From: Chersky-840 sp963810195
GTDB lineage: Bacteria; Actinomycetota; Acidimicrobiia; Acidimicrobiales; UBA8190
Assembly: GCA_963810195.1 (NCBI GenBank)
Contig: CAWEMO010000009.1
Coordinates: 115,073 to 179,072, forward strand
Direction: 5' to 3'
DNA length: 64,000 bases
Below the pieces are notes generated by a model. It was not told where the DNA came from and made no database searches. It saw nothing but the letters and a program-made list of their open reading frames with translations. The first letter of the stretch is position 1; each line of letters starts with the position of its first letter. Below, in pieces: positions 34,064 to 43,006 of this stretch. The position numbers were made by a program, and so were the translations under genes.

Positions 34064-35640
34064 TGCGCGTCCCCGCTGTAGTGCAGCACCACCGCCGTGT
34101 TCGACCGCCACACGACGTGCCAGCGCGCGTCGTGCTCGAGGTACAGCGACAGGGGCGAGCCCGGCGGCCACAGCACGTACTCGACACCGTGGGCCCGCAG
34201 CAGTGGGTCCGGGTCGGTGGTGAGGTTCTCGATGGCCAGGAACTGCGACAGCACCCCGTTGTCGGTGTAGAGCTCGGTGCGGCCGTCGACGAACACGGGC
34301 CGGCCCACCCAGTCCAGGTAGTCGCTCCACAGATAGGTCGAGAAGACCCGGCCCGGATGGCGCTCGAGATAGGCCACGGCCCGGACCGGGACGCTCGGGG
34401 CCGCCTTTCCCGCCGGGTACCACGGACCGTGCAGCAACGACACCCCGAGCACCGCCACCAGCGGCCACACCAGCAGGCTCGGGCGCAGGGTCTCCTCCTC
34501 GACCGGGGGGCAGCTCGCCGCCAGGGCGCACCACGCGATGGCGAAGTACGGGATGAATCGTTCCGCCTCGAGGCTCGACACGAGCAGGAACGCGGCCAGC
34601 GCCAGCTCGACGGCGGGGACGCCACGGTTGGAGAAGGCGAGGTACGCGACGGTGAGGGCCACCGGGATCACCACCACGGCCAGGATGGCGGGGTCGTGGA
34701 AGTCCGGGGACTGCCACTCGACGACCAGGGCCCGCACCTGCTGGTTGAAGGTGATCCCCAACGCGCTCGAGTACACACGGGGCCCGAACGGGTTGAGGAG
34801 GGTGGCGGCTCCGGAGGCCACCAACGTGGCCACGATCGGCCCCCTGGCCAACGGGGCGGGCACCGACACCCGGCCCCAACGTGGCCGCGACAGCGACGCC
34901 ACCACCTCGAGGAAGAGGATGGCCAGCCCCAGGGGGAAGCTCCCGTGCAGGTTGGCCCACAGCACGAACATGACGGGGACGGGCACCAACCACCAGGCCC
35001 GGCGACGGGCCAAGGCGACCAGCAACAGCAGCAGGGCGACGAAGAGGTAGCTGAACATCTGGGGCCGGTCGTCGAGAAACAGCGTGAGCGCCGCACCCAC
35101 CTCCACGCACAACAGCCCCGTCCACATCCACCCCGCCCCGACCACGCGGCTCCGGACGGCGACGACGAGCACGGTGAGCACGGCCAGCCCCGCCGACAGG
35201 AGCCAGAAGGCCACGGAGCCGACGCTGCGCACCGATTCGGCCAACACGACGTCGTATCCCCATTCCGGCGTGACCCAGCGCGCTCCGAGCACCGTGTAGG
35301 AGAAGACGTCGTGGGTCATGACGCGGTGATGGTCGAGCATCCACACCCCCGCGGCGCGGTGCCAGAACGTGTCGTCGACCACTCCGCTGTGCAGCGCGGC
35401 ACGCCACGGGATCAGGCACGCCACCACGATGCCGACGAATCCGACGGGGAGGGCGGCCCTCCTCCACGGGCTCTGGCGCCGGCGGAGGTGCCGCGCCGCC
35501 CGGGGCGCGGCGTCGGGTCGAGCGCGCCGCAGCTCGTCCGGGGCTGCGTCCGGGGCCGCGTCGGGAGCCGCCGTCACGGGTGACGCCGTCACCGGGGACA
35601 GGTCGTAGGGCGAGGCCTGGGGCGGTTGGCCTGACGGCAC
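34036..35640 (-). CDS. Glycosyltransferase-like polytopic membrane protein, paralogue of 27393-28836
   Basis: About 534 residues from GTG 35640, which has GGGAGG upstream; a longer frame reaches 35775 but adds only basic low-complexity residues. A polar Ala/Pro/Asp-rich N-terminal tail (AAPDAAPDAAPDEL) precedes about ten helices. The first large loop has DTFWHRAAGVWMLDHHRVMT, the later loop ANLHGSFPLGLAI, and the C-terminal exported domain FVDGRTELYTDNGVLSQFLA. The paralogue beside tadC shares this order. The family looks like GT-C glycosyltransferases, and the Asp-rich first loop supports this. Being next to the pilins it may decorate pilin, which is inference. Confidence 0.78.
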   Translation of the reverse strand: MPSGQPPQASPYDLSPVTASPVTAAPDAAPDAAPDELRRARPDAAPRAARHLRRRQSPWRRAALPVGFVGIVVACLIPWRAALHSGVVDDTFWHRAAGVWMLDHHRVMTHDVFSYTVLGARWVTPEWGYDVVLAESVRSVGSVAFWLLSAGLAVLTVLVVAVRSRVVGAGWMWTGLLCVEVGAALTLFLDDRPQMFSYLFVALLLLLVALARRRAWWLVPVPVMFVLWANLHGSFPLGLAILFLEVVASLSRPRWGRVSVPAPLARGPIVATLVASGAATLLNPFGPRVYSSALGITFNQQVRALVVEWQSPDFHDPAILAVVVIPVALTVAYLAFSNRGVPAVELALAAFLLVSSLEAERFIPYFAIAWCALAASCPPVEEETLRPSLLVWPLVAVLGVSLLHGPWYPAGKAAPSVPVRAVAYLERHPGRVFSTYLWSDYLDWVGRPVFVDGRTELYTDNGVLSQFLAIENLTTDPDPLLRAHGVEYVLWPPGSPLSLYLEHDARWHVVWRSNTAVVLHYSGDAQTAQLGSPS

Positions 35641-35806
35641 GCATCCTCCCTGCGACGGTGGGTGTCTTCGCCGGGCATCCGATCGCGGGTGCTCGCGACG
35701 GCGGACCGTCCGGCGTCGAGCCGGCGTCGACCATGATCGCGTGCCGAGCGCGGCGAGCCGCGCATGGCCGAACAAGCCTCAGGCAGCCTCAGCCACGCTC
35801 AGAAAG

Positions 35807-37411
35807 TCAGTCGGTGCACACCGTGCCCGGGGCGGGGAGCGTGCCCGCCACGAAGTAGGCCTGGTCGATGGCCCGGACACACGCGCTGTAGTAGTAGGCC
35901 ACGTGGTTCTCGCCCTGCCACGTCACGAGCTCGCCGTGCTGGAGCTCAGAGGCGAGCCGCTGTGCCCACACGTACGGCGTGGCCGGGTCCTTGCTGGCGC
36001 CCACCACCAGGATGGGCGGCGACCCCACCGCGGTCGTGGGCTCGGGCGTCCGGGTGTTGGCCACCGGCCACACCGCGCACGTGGCCTCGCCCCAGGCGAG
36101 CAGCGGTCCGAACACCGGTGCCTGGGCGGCGGCCTGAGCCGCCAGGGACCGCAGTCCCGCCACGCCCCCCGCCACGGGATGGTCGAGGCAGTCGATGGCG
36201 GTCTCGGCGTCGGTCGCGTTCGACCCCCCGCTCGTGGTGTAGGTGGTCTCCATGTCCAGCACCGGGGTGCCGTTGCCCGCCGCCGCCGCGGCCAGGGCGT
36301 CGGCCAGCGTCGGCCAGTCCGAGCGGGCGTAGAGGCCGTCGAGGAGCGCGTAGTAGAGCTCGCCGGGCCCGGTGCTGCGGCCGGACCCGGCGGGGATGCG
36401 CTGCTGGCGGCTCTGGTTGATCAGCGCGAGCAGCGCGGCGGCCGAAGGGCCCCCCGCCGGCCGCCAAGCACACCCCGACGACGCGCACCACGCCAAGAAG
36501 TCGTCGAGCACGCCCTCGAAGCTCTGGCTCTGCTCGATGACCATCTGCTCGGTGCTCATGGCCGGGTCGATGGCTCCGTCGAGCACCATGGCCCGCACGT
36601 GGGTGGGGAACATCTGGGCGTAGATGGCGCCGAGGAGCGTGCCGTAGGAGTGCCCGAAGTAGGTCAGCTGCGCGTCACCGAGGGCCTGGCGGATCCGGTC
36701 GAGATCGCGCGCCGCGTCCACGGTGCCGACGAAGGGGAGCAATGTGCCGCTCATCGACTTGCACTGCGCGGCGTACTCCTCGTCGTTGGTGATGAGGGCC
36801 AGCTGGGCGGCGGGGGTGCTCGGCACCGGGTCGGGAAGCGGGCTCCAAGGCGCTGCGGTCGACGAGCCCGCCGACCCGGAGCTGGGCGTGGTGCACCACA
36901 CCGGGCTGGAGCGGTCCACACCCCGGGGGTCGAACTCCACGATGTCGAAGCGCGCCAGGAGCCCCGGGGTGAGCACGCTCAATTCGGCGGGCAGGTCGTT
37001 CACCCCTGATCCCCCCGGGCCGCCGGGGTCGATGACGAGGGACCCGATGCGCTCGGAGGGGTCGGTGGCGCGGTGCATCGCCAGCGCGATCTGGATCGTG
37101 CCCTGCCCGGGGTGGGTGTAGTCGAGGGGCACGGCCACCGTGCCGCACAGCAGGTCGCCGCACGGCGTCCACTGCACGGGGGTGACGGGGGGTTGGGGCG
37201 GGAGCGTGGTGGTGGCGGGTGCGGTGGTGGCCGTGGTCGTCGTTGCCGCGCCGGCGCCGGCCGCGTCCGACGTCTGTGTGCCCGACGGGCGCGTCCTCCC
37301 GCCGGCACGACCGGTGGCAGGCGCGCACGCGCCCAGCACCAGGGCGGCGAGGACGACCAACACGACGGCGCGGCGGGAGCGGCGACGGCTTCCACCACCG
37401 ATGAGGTGCAC
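35807..37411 (-). CDS. Secreted alpha/beta hydrolase lipoprotein, TAP-like (S33) peptidase family
   Basis: 534 residues. The signal peptide has a lipobox LGAC, and a Thr/Ala/Pro-rich linker follows (mucin-like spacer to the cell wall). The catalytic domain carries DPGGPGGSG (oxyanion region), nucleophile GHSYGT, acid Asp in ASKDPATPY and His in GENHVAYYYSACV, all typical of tripeptidyl aminopeptidases of Streptomyces and of mycobacterial Hip1/CaeA-like enzymes. Several Cys suggest disulfides in the cap. Likely an extracellular exopeptidase or esterase. Confidence 0.88.
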   Translation of the reverse strand: MHLIGGGSRRRSRRAVVLVVLAALVLGACAPATGRAGGRTRPSGTQTSDAAGAGAATTTTATTAPATTTLPPQPPVTPVQWTPCGDLLCGTVAVPLDYTHPGQGTIQIALAMHRATDPSERIGSLVIDPGGPGGSGVNDLPAELSVLTPGLLARFDIVEFDPRGVDRSSPVWCTTPSSGSAGSSTAAPWSPLPDPVPSTPAAQLALITNDEEYAAQCKSMSGTLLPFVGTVDAARDLDRIRQALGDAQLTYFGHSYGTLLGAIYAQMFPTHVRAMVLDGAIDPAMSTEQMVIEQSQSFEGVLDDFLAWCASSGCAWRPAGGPSAAALLALINQSRQQRIPAGSGRSTGPGELYYALLDGLYARSDWPTLADALAAAAAGNGTPVLDMETTYTTSGGSNATDAETAIDCLDHPVAGGVAGLRSLAAQAAAQAPVFGPLLAWGEATCAVWPVANTRTPEPTTAVGSPPILVVGASKDPATPYVWAQRLASELQHGELVTWQGENHVAYYYSACVRAIDQAYFVAGTLPAPGTVCTD

Positions 37412-37474
37412 CTTCTCACTGTGGCATGACGGGTACCCGTTTCGGGGCTCGCCCCGGCGTGGGAGGATCAGGTG

Positions 37475-38335
37475 GTGCCCGAGCTACCCGAGGTCGAAGC
37501 CCTGACCCGCTTCCTCACCGAGCGCGTCTCGGGGCGACGGGTCCAGCGCTGCGAGCTCGGCGCCATCGCCGCGCTCAAGACGGTGGACCCCTCGTTGTCG
37601 TCTCTGGTGGGGCGCAGCGCCACGTCGGTGACGCGACGGGGGAAGTACCTGTGCATGGACCTCGACGGCCCGTGGCTCGTCATGCACCTGGCCCGGGGCG
37701 GCTGGGTGCGGTGGAAGGACAAGCTCCCCCCCGAGCGGGTCCGGCCCAGCCGGAGCCCCCTGGCGCTGCGGATGGGCTTCGAGGGGGGATCGGGGTTCGA
37801 CGTCACCGAGATGGGGACCGAGAAACGACTGGCGCTGTGGGTCGTCGGCGACCCCGAGCAGGTGGAGGGGCTGGCCACGCTGGGCGTCGACCCACTCGAC
37901 GCGTCCTTCGACGTCGACGTCCTCGCCCGGCTCATGGCGGACACGCCGGGCAACGTGAAGACCGTGCTCGCCGCGCAGTCGGTCATCGCCGGCATCGGCA
38001 ACGCCTATTCCGACGAGATCCTCCACGTCGCCCGTCTCTCGCCGTTCAAGCCGGCCCGCAACCTCGACCGCGACGAGGTGGAGCGCCTCCACGCCGCGGT
38101 GGTCGGGGTGCTCGGCGAGGCGGTGTTGCGCGCCGTGGGCCAGGACGCGTCGGAGCTCAAGGGGGACAAGAAGCGGGCCATGCGCGTCCACGGGAGGACG
38201 GGCGAGGCCTGCCCCGAGTGCGGCGACGTCGTGCGCGAGGTGTCGTTCGCCACCAAGTCCCTGCAGTACTGCGCCACCTGTCAGACCGGGGGCAAGCCCC
38301 TCGCCGACCGGCGCCTGTCGAAGCTGTTGCGCTGA
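37475..38335 (+). CDS. Fpg/Nei family DNA glycosylase
   Basis: 286 residues. I chose GTG 37475 because it puts Pro directly after the initiator (PELPEVEAL), as the family uses Pro as the catalytic nucleophile with the following Glu; GTG 37472 would bury it. Other motifs: the beta-strand Lys region TRRGKYLCM, the helix-two-turn-helix IAGIGNAYSDEILH, and a zinc finger CPECGDVV...CATC near the end. It removes oxidised bases and nicks the strand by beta/delta elimination. Whether it is Fpg-like or Nei-like cannot be settled here. Followed after 26 bp by a DUF2630 gene. Confidence 0.9.
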   Translation: MPELPEVEALTRFLTERVSGRRVQRCELGAIAALKTVDPSLSSLVGRSATSVTRRGKYLCMDLDGPWLVMHLARGGWVRWKDKLPPERVRPSRSPLALRMGFEGGSGFDVTEMGTEKRLALWVVGDPEQVEGLATLGVDPLDASFDVDVLARLMADTPGNVKTVLAAQSVIAGIGNAYSDEILHVARLSPFKPARNLDRDEVERLHAAVVGVLGEAVLRAVGQDASELKGDKKRAMRVHGRTGEACPECGDVVREVSFATKSLQYCATCQTGGKPLADRRLSKLLR

Positions 38336-38361
38336 GCGAATACCGAGAACAGGGAGTCGAC

Positions 38362-38604
38362 ATGAACGACACCGAGATCGTCAAGGAGATCAACCGCCTC
38401 GCCGAGGAGGAGCACCGCCTCGAGGAGGCGCACGTCGGAGAGGAGCTGAGCCCCGGGGAGTCGGAGAAGCTCCGCACCATCGAGGTCGCCCTCGACCAGT
38501 GCTGGGACCTGCTGCGCCAACGCCGGGCCCGGCGCGACGCCGGCCAGGACCCCGACGGGGCCGAGGCCCGTCCCGCGCCGGTGGTCGAGCACTACCAGCA
38601 GTGA
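38362..38604 (+). CDS. DUF2630 family small protein
   Basis: 80 residues, highly charged and helical: EINRLAEEEHRLEEAHVGEE, then a stretch ending CWDLLRQRRARRDAG. This is the pattern of DUF2630, a short actinobacterial protein without assigned function and often next to DNA-repair or regulatory genes. AGGGAG upstream of ATG 38362. The C-terminus is Pro/Ala-rich. Confidence 0.8.
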   Translation: MNDTEIVKEINRLAEEEHRLEEAHVGEELSPGESEKLRTIEVALDQCWDLLRQRRARRDAGQDPDGAEARPAPVVEHYQQ

Positions 38605-38653
38605 CACCCCGACGGCCCCCGCGGGCCGTCGATCGCCCCTGGGGTAGCCGTCC

Positions 38654-38815
38654 TCAGCGATCCTCGTCGTCGAAGGGCTCGGCCACGGATTGCTCGAGCC
38701 AGTCGGCCTCGGGCACGTCACCCCTGTGGGGGGGCACCCGGATGCTGCGCTCGGGCACGACGGGCGCGTCCTGTTCGAGCGCGTCGGCTTCCGGTACGGG
38801 CTCGTCACGGTCCAT
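38654..38815 (-). CDS. Small acidic protein with two PEADxLEQ repeats
   Basis: 53 residues, ATG 38815 to TGA 38654. The protein contains two copies of a motif, VPEADALEQD and VPEADWLEQS, each followed by hydrophobic/proline residues, and ends FDDEDR. I recall similar short PEADxLEQ proteins in actinobacteria, without function. It overlaps no other gene and its codon use has high third-position GC, so I believe it is real although small. Confidence 0.6.
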   Translation of the reverse strand: MDRDEPVPEADALEQDAPVVPERSIRVPPHRGDVPEADWLEQSVAEPFDDEDR

Positions 38816-38913
38816 CCCCCCATCTTGGCCGATAACATGCGCCCGTCCTACGGCGATGGTGCCGTCGTGATCGTCGACCCGCCGACCTGGGCCGTCGACG
38901 GGGAGGGGGGTCG

Positions 38914-40563
38914 GTGAGCGACGAGCGCTTCAACCTGGGACAGGTCTTCGAGACGGTGGCCGCCACCATCCCCGAGCGCGAGGCCATCGTGTGGGGCGAC
39001 CGGCGTCTCAGCTTCGCGGACCTGCGTGACCGTTCCCGGCGGCTGGCCACGTACCTCCACGAGCACGGGCTGGGCGCGCACGGCCCGGCGAGGGAGTCCC
39101 TCGCCGGGCACGAGTCGGGCCAGGACCACCTCGGGCTCTACCTCCACAACTGCAACGAGTACATCGAGGGGATGATCGGGTCGTACATGGCCCGGGTGGC
39201 TCCCTTCAACGTCAACTACCGCTACGTCGAAGAAGAGCTGCGCTACCTCCTCACCGACTCCGGGGCGCGCGCCCTGGTGTACCACGCCACCTTCGCGCCG
39301 ACCCTCGCCAAGGTGCTGCCCTCGCTCCCCCGCCTCGAGCTCCTCCTGCAGGTGGCCGACGAGTCGGGCAACGCCCTTCTCCCCGGGGCCGTCGACTACG
39401 AGGCCGCCCTGGCCTCGGCCGCGCCCGAGCTGCCGCCCGTGGAGCGCACGCCCGAGGACCTCTACATCCTCTACACCGGGGGCACCACCGGCATGCCCAA
39501 GGGCGTGCTGTGGCGCCAGCACGACATCTTCCGGGCCGCCATGGGAGGCCGCACCTACGGGACCTGGGAACTGGTGGAGAGCTACGACCACCTCGCGGCG
39601 CGCGTGCTGCCCACCGGCGACATCCGCGTGATGTCGATCCCTCCCCTGATGCACGGGGCGGCCCAGTGGGCGTGCTTCTACTACATGGCCATGGGCGCCA
39701 CCATGGTGTTCCCCACCAACACCCGGTCGGTGGACCCCGTAGACGTGTGGGAGACGGTGGCGCGCGAGCGCGTCATCGGCATCTCGGTGGTGGGCGACGC
39801 CATGGCCCGTCCCGTGGTCGAGGAGCTCGAGCGCGGCGGCCATGACGCCAGCAGCCTCATGGCCTTCGGCAGCGGGGGCGCCACGCTCAGCGTGGGCATC
39901 AAGGAGCGCCTGCTCGCCGTGCTGCCCAACGTCATGATCTCCGACGTCGCCGGCGCGTCGGAGACCGGCGTGCAGATGGGCGTGGCCTCGACCTCGGGGT
40001 CGGTGTCGACCGGCACCTTCGTCCCCGGTCCCGGCACGGTGGTGGTGAGCGCGGACCTCACGCGCGTGCTCGAGCCCGGTGACGAGGAGGTCGGCTGGCT
40101 GGCCCAGCGCGGGTCGGTGCCCCTCGGGTACCTCGGCGACGCCGAGAAGACGGCGCGCACCTTCCCGGTCATCGACGGCGAGCACTACTCGGTCCCCGGC
40201 GACCGGGCCCGGGCGCTCGCCGACGGGGAGATCGAGCTGCTCGGCCGGGACTCGGTGACCATCAACTCGGGGGGCGAGAAGATCTACGCCGAGGAGGTCG
40301 AGCAAGCGATTATCGCCCATCCCGCCGTGGCCGACGTCGTGGTGGCCGGGCGCCCCAGCGAGCGCTGGGGACAGGAGGTGGTCGCCCTGGTGCAGGTGGC
40401 CGACGGGCAGAAGGTGAGCGCCGAGGAGCTCCTGGCCGAGGCGGGCAAGCACGTGGCGCGCTTCAAGTTGCCCAAGGCCATCGCCTTCCTCCCCCACATC
40501 GTGCGCTCCCCGGCCGGCAAGGCCGACTACCGCTGGGCCAGGGAGCGCGCCCTGGAGGCCTGA
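38914..40563 (+). CDS. Acyl-CoA synthetase (FadD19-like)
   Basis: 549 residues, ANL superfamily. P-loop YTGGTTGMPKGV, then NYRYVEEELRYLL and GSGGATLSVG, the acidic YSVPGDRA region and the C-terminal Lys loop SPAGKADYRWA. The extra N-terminal residues and the PFNVNYRYVEEEL block resemble mycobacterial FadD19, a C24 steroid side-chain ligase, but substrate assignment is inference. GTG 38914 has GGGAGGGGGG upstream. First gene of an operon with 40564 and 41278; it adenylates and thioesterifies a carboxylate. Confidence 0.88.
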   Translation: MSDERFNLGQVFETVAATIPEREAIVWGDRRLSFADLRDRSRRLATYLHEHGLGAHGPARESLAGHESGQDHLGLYLHNCNEYIEGMIGSYMARVAPFNVNYRYVEEELRYLLTDSGARALVYHATFAPTLAKVLPSLPRLELLLQVADESGNALLPGAVDYEAALASAAPELPPVERTPEDLYILYTGGTTGMPKGVLWRQHDIFRAAMGGRTYGTWELVESYDHLAARVLPTGDIRVMSIPPLMHGAAQWACFYYMAMGATMVFPTNTRSVDPVDVWETVARERVIGISVVGDAMARPVVEELERGGHDASSLMAFGSGGATLSVGIKERLLAVLPNVMISDVAGASETGVQMGVASTSGSVSTGTFVPGPGTVVVSADLTRVLEPGDEEVGWLAQRGSVPLGYLGDAEKTARTFPVIDGEHYSVPGDRARALADGEIELLGRDSVTINSGGEKIYAEEVEQAIIAHPAVADVVVAGRPSERWGQEVVALVQVADGQKVSAEELLAEAGKHVARFKLPKAIAFLPHIVRSPAGKADYRWARERALEA

Positions 40564-41271
40564 GTGGAGGACCGCATCACCTCCGGTCTCTACCTCGAGC
40601 TCGGCGACGTCGACCCCGACCGCTACGCGCAGCACCGCGCCCCCGAGCTGCTGGCCCGGCCCGGTGTGGACCGGGTGACGTGGTGGGCCAACAACGTCCC
40701 GGGTCGGGGCGAGCTGCCCATGCTCGTCCCCGACGGCACGTTGCTGGGGGTGGCCGAGGTCGACGACCGCTTCGTGGCCCCCGAGCCCCTGCCCCGGACC
40801 ACGGCCCGTCTCTTCCGGCACCACCCCCGTCCCAGCCAGGGCATCCTGACCGGCGGGCCCACGACCGGCCTCCTCGTGGTGTGGATCAGCCCGAGCGCCC
40901 CCGAGCACACCCAGGCGCTGCGCGACTGGGGCGACTTCGTCCACATCCGGCACATCGCGGCCGCGTCGCTCCCCGGCTTCACCCACATCACCCCGTACCG
41001 CAACACCGCCGGGGACGACCCGCACTTCATGCACTTCTACGAGCTCGACGTCGAGGACCCCGAGGCCGCCTACATGGGGATGGCCCGCCACATGGCCCGG
41101 TACTTCGGGGGGTCGCGCACCGAGGCGTTCGCACAGTGGGCGGACTGGGAGGCGGCGGGGGGCCAGGTCGTCTACTGCAACACCTTCCGCCTGCTCGGAG
41201 GCTCTCCCCCGCCCGCCGCACAGCCGGGCGCCGGACAGCCCGGCACCGGACAGCCCGGCACCGGGGACTGA
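40564..41271 (+). CDS. Dimeric alpha-beta barrel protein of unknown function
   Basis: 235 residues starting with GTG directly after the synthetase stop, so the two are coupled. The sequence shows two ferredoxin-like halves with EthD/DUF-type spacing (YLELGDVDPDRYAQHRAPEL, HFYELDVEDPEAAY), a fold used for small-molecule binding or monooxygenation. The C-terminal tail is repetitive (AGQPGTGQPGTGD, 15-bp DNA repeat). No catalytic residues can be named. Its position between a ligase and a hydratase suggests a role in the same catabolic pathway. Confidence 0.65.
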   Translation: MEDRITSGLYLELGDVDPDRYAQHRAPELLARPGVDRVTWWANNVPGRGELPMLVPDGTLLGVAEVDDRFVAPEPLPRTTARLFRHHPRPSQGILTGGPTTGLLVVWISPSAPEHTQALRDWGDFVHIRHIAAASLPGFTHITPYRNTAGDDPHFMHFYELDVEDPEAAYMGMARHMARYFGGSRTEAFAQWADWEAAGGQVVYCNTFRLLGGSPPPAAQPGAGQPGTGQPGTGD

Positions 41272-41277
41272 CCGGCC

Positions 41278-42081
41278 ATGGGCTTCGTCCTGGTCGACCA
41301 ACCGCGTCCGCACGTCACGCGCATCACGCTGAACCGTCCCGAGCGCATGAACGCCATGGCCTTCGACGTGATGATCCCGCTGCGCGAGGCCCTCGAGGCG
41401 GCCAGCGCCGACAACGACACCCGGGTGGTGGTCCTCACCGGCGCCGGCGGGGCGTTCTGCTCGGGGGCGGACCTCGAGGACGCCGGGGTCATCCCCAACA
41501 TCGCCGGGCTCACGCGCACGACGATCGCCCAGCGCTCGATGGAGCTGCTCGACGACGTCATCCGGGCGCTGCGCAAGATGCACCAGCCGGTCATCGGGGC
41601 CGTGAACGGGCCGGCCATCGGCGGTGGCTTCTGCCTCGCCGTCGCCTCCGACATCCGCGTTGCCTCGCACGACGCCTACTTCCGCGCCGCGGGGGTCAAC
41701 AACGGCCTCACCTCGAGCGAGCTCGGCCTCAGCTACCTGCTGCCCCGGGCGGTGGGCTCGTCGCGCGCCTTCGACATCATGCTCACCGGTCGCGACGTCG
41801 ACGCGGCGGAGGCGGACCGCATCGGGCTCGTGTCGCGGGTGGTGCCGCCGGACGAGCTCCTCGACGCCGCCTACGAGGTCGCCGAGCGCATCATCGGCTT
41901 CTCCCGGGTGGGCATCGAGCTCACCAAGCGCCTGTTGTGGGCGAGCCTCGACGCGGGCAGCCTGCACGGCCACATGGACCACGAGGGCACCACCCAGCTG
42001 TACGTTCGGCTCACCACCGAGAACTTCGAGGAGGCCGTGCGGGCCCGGCGCGAACGGCGGGCGCCGGACTTCCGCGACTGA
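41278..42081 (+). CDS. Enoyl-CoA hydratase/isomerase family protein
   Basis: 267 residues. Crotonase-fold signatures: NRPERMNAM, oxyanion Gly in TGAGGAFCSGADL and the second strand NGPAIGGGFCLAV. The acid/base pair is less clear: a Glu in TSSELGLSYLLP is present, but one of the two classic Glu positions appears as a non-acidic residue, so it may be an isomerase or thioester hydrolase rather than a hydratase. Third gene of the operon. Confidence 0.85.
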   Translation: MGFVLVDQPRPHVTRITLNRPERMNAMAFDVMIPLREALEAASADNDTRVVVLTGAGGAFCSGADLEDAGVIPNIAGLTRTTIAQRSMELLDDVIRALRKMHQPVIGAVNGPAIGGGFCLAVASDIRVASHDAYFRAAGVNNGLTSSELGLSYLLPRAVGSSRAFDIMLTGRDVDAAEADRIGLVSRVVPPDELLDAAYEVAERIIGFSRVGIELTKRLLWASLDAGSLHGHMDHEGTTQLYVRLTTENFEEAVRARRERRAPDFRD

Positions 42082-42183
42082 TGGCGCAACGCAACGTCAC
42101 AAGCCTCGATAGATCCCGCGTCGGTGCCCCTAATCGTGCCTGTGACGGGCCGAGGCAGGCCCCGAGGACCTGCGGGAAAAGAT

Positions 42184-42996
42184 CTATCCGGGCAGGAAGT
42201 CGAGAAGCAGCTCGTTCACGGCATCGGCCGCCTCGAGCTGCATCCAGTGCCCGGGCCCCTCGATGCGCTCGTAGCGCCACGACCCCGACACGTGGTCGCC
42301 GGAGCCGGTCATCTGGGCTTCGGTGAGGGCGAAGTCCCCGCTGCTCCACACCCCCATGGTGTCGGCCTGCACCGGGGGCAGCTCCGGGGGCCCGGACAGC
42401 AGCGCCTCGGGCGGCACGTTGGCCCGGTAGTAATTGAGCGCGGGGGTGAGCGACTTGGTGCGCTCGAGATCGGCGATGACGCCGTCGATATCGGGGTGGC
42501 CCCCCCAGTCACGCAGGTTGGCCCAGTCGTCGTTGGAGAGCCACTGCTCGGCGATGCCCTCGAATTGGAACAGCAGCATGTACCACGACTTCTCGCGCTG
42601 GACGTAGCCCGCCGACATGAAGGCGGCGGGATGGCCTACCGACAGGGCCACCAGATGGTCGACGCGGTCGGGAAGAAGCGATCCGAACGCCCACGCCAGT
42701 GCCGCCCCCCAGTCGTGCCCCACGACATGGGCGCGATCGACGCCCACCGCGTCCATGACGGCCACGACGTCTCCGGCCAGGAACGGGATGGAGTACGCCG
42801 CCACCTCGTCGGGCTGGTCCGACGCGCCGTAGCCCCGCAGGTCGGGGACGATGGTGGAGAACCCGGCCTCGACGAGGGCGGGCACCTGGTGGCGCCACAG
42901 CCGCCCGCTGTCGGGGAAGCCGTGCAGGAGCACGACGGGAGGCCCCTCCCCCGTGACCTCGTACTCGATACCCACACCGTTGGCGTCGACGCGCAT
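42184..42996 (-). CDS. Epoxide hydrolase-like alpha/beta hydrolase
   Basis: 270 residues from ATG 42996 with GAGGAG upstream. Motifs of the epoxide hydrolase branch: HGFPDS oxyanion loop, RGYGASD, nucleophile Asp in GHDWGAALAW, a cap with aromatic residues, and His in GPGHWMQLE. The nucleophile is Asp rather than Ser, as expected for epoxide hydrolases and haloalkane dehalogenases. It starts 10 bp after the FAD monooxygenase stop on the same strand, so an epoxidation-plus-hydrolysis pair is likely. Confidence 0.87.
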   Translation of the reverse strand: MRVDANGVGIEYEVTGEGPPVVLLHGFPDSGRLWRHQVPALVEAGFSTIVPDLRGYGASDQPDEVAAYSIPFLAGDVVAVMDAVGVDRAHVVGHDWGAALAWAFGSLLPDRVDHLVALSVGHPAAFMSAGYVQREKSWYMLLFQFEGIAEQWLSNDDWANLRDWGGHPDIDGVIADLERTKSLTPALNYYRANVPPEALLSGPPELPPVQADTMGVWSSGDFALTEAQMTGSGDHVSGSWRYERIEGPGHWMQLEAADAVNELLLDFLPG

Positions 42997-43006
42997 CACT
43001 TGCTCC

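Noticed and set aside
38848..41982. 1044-residue minus-strand frame
   Set aside because: Complement of ligase, barrel protein and hydratase genes, with no domain of its own.
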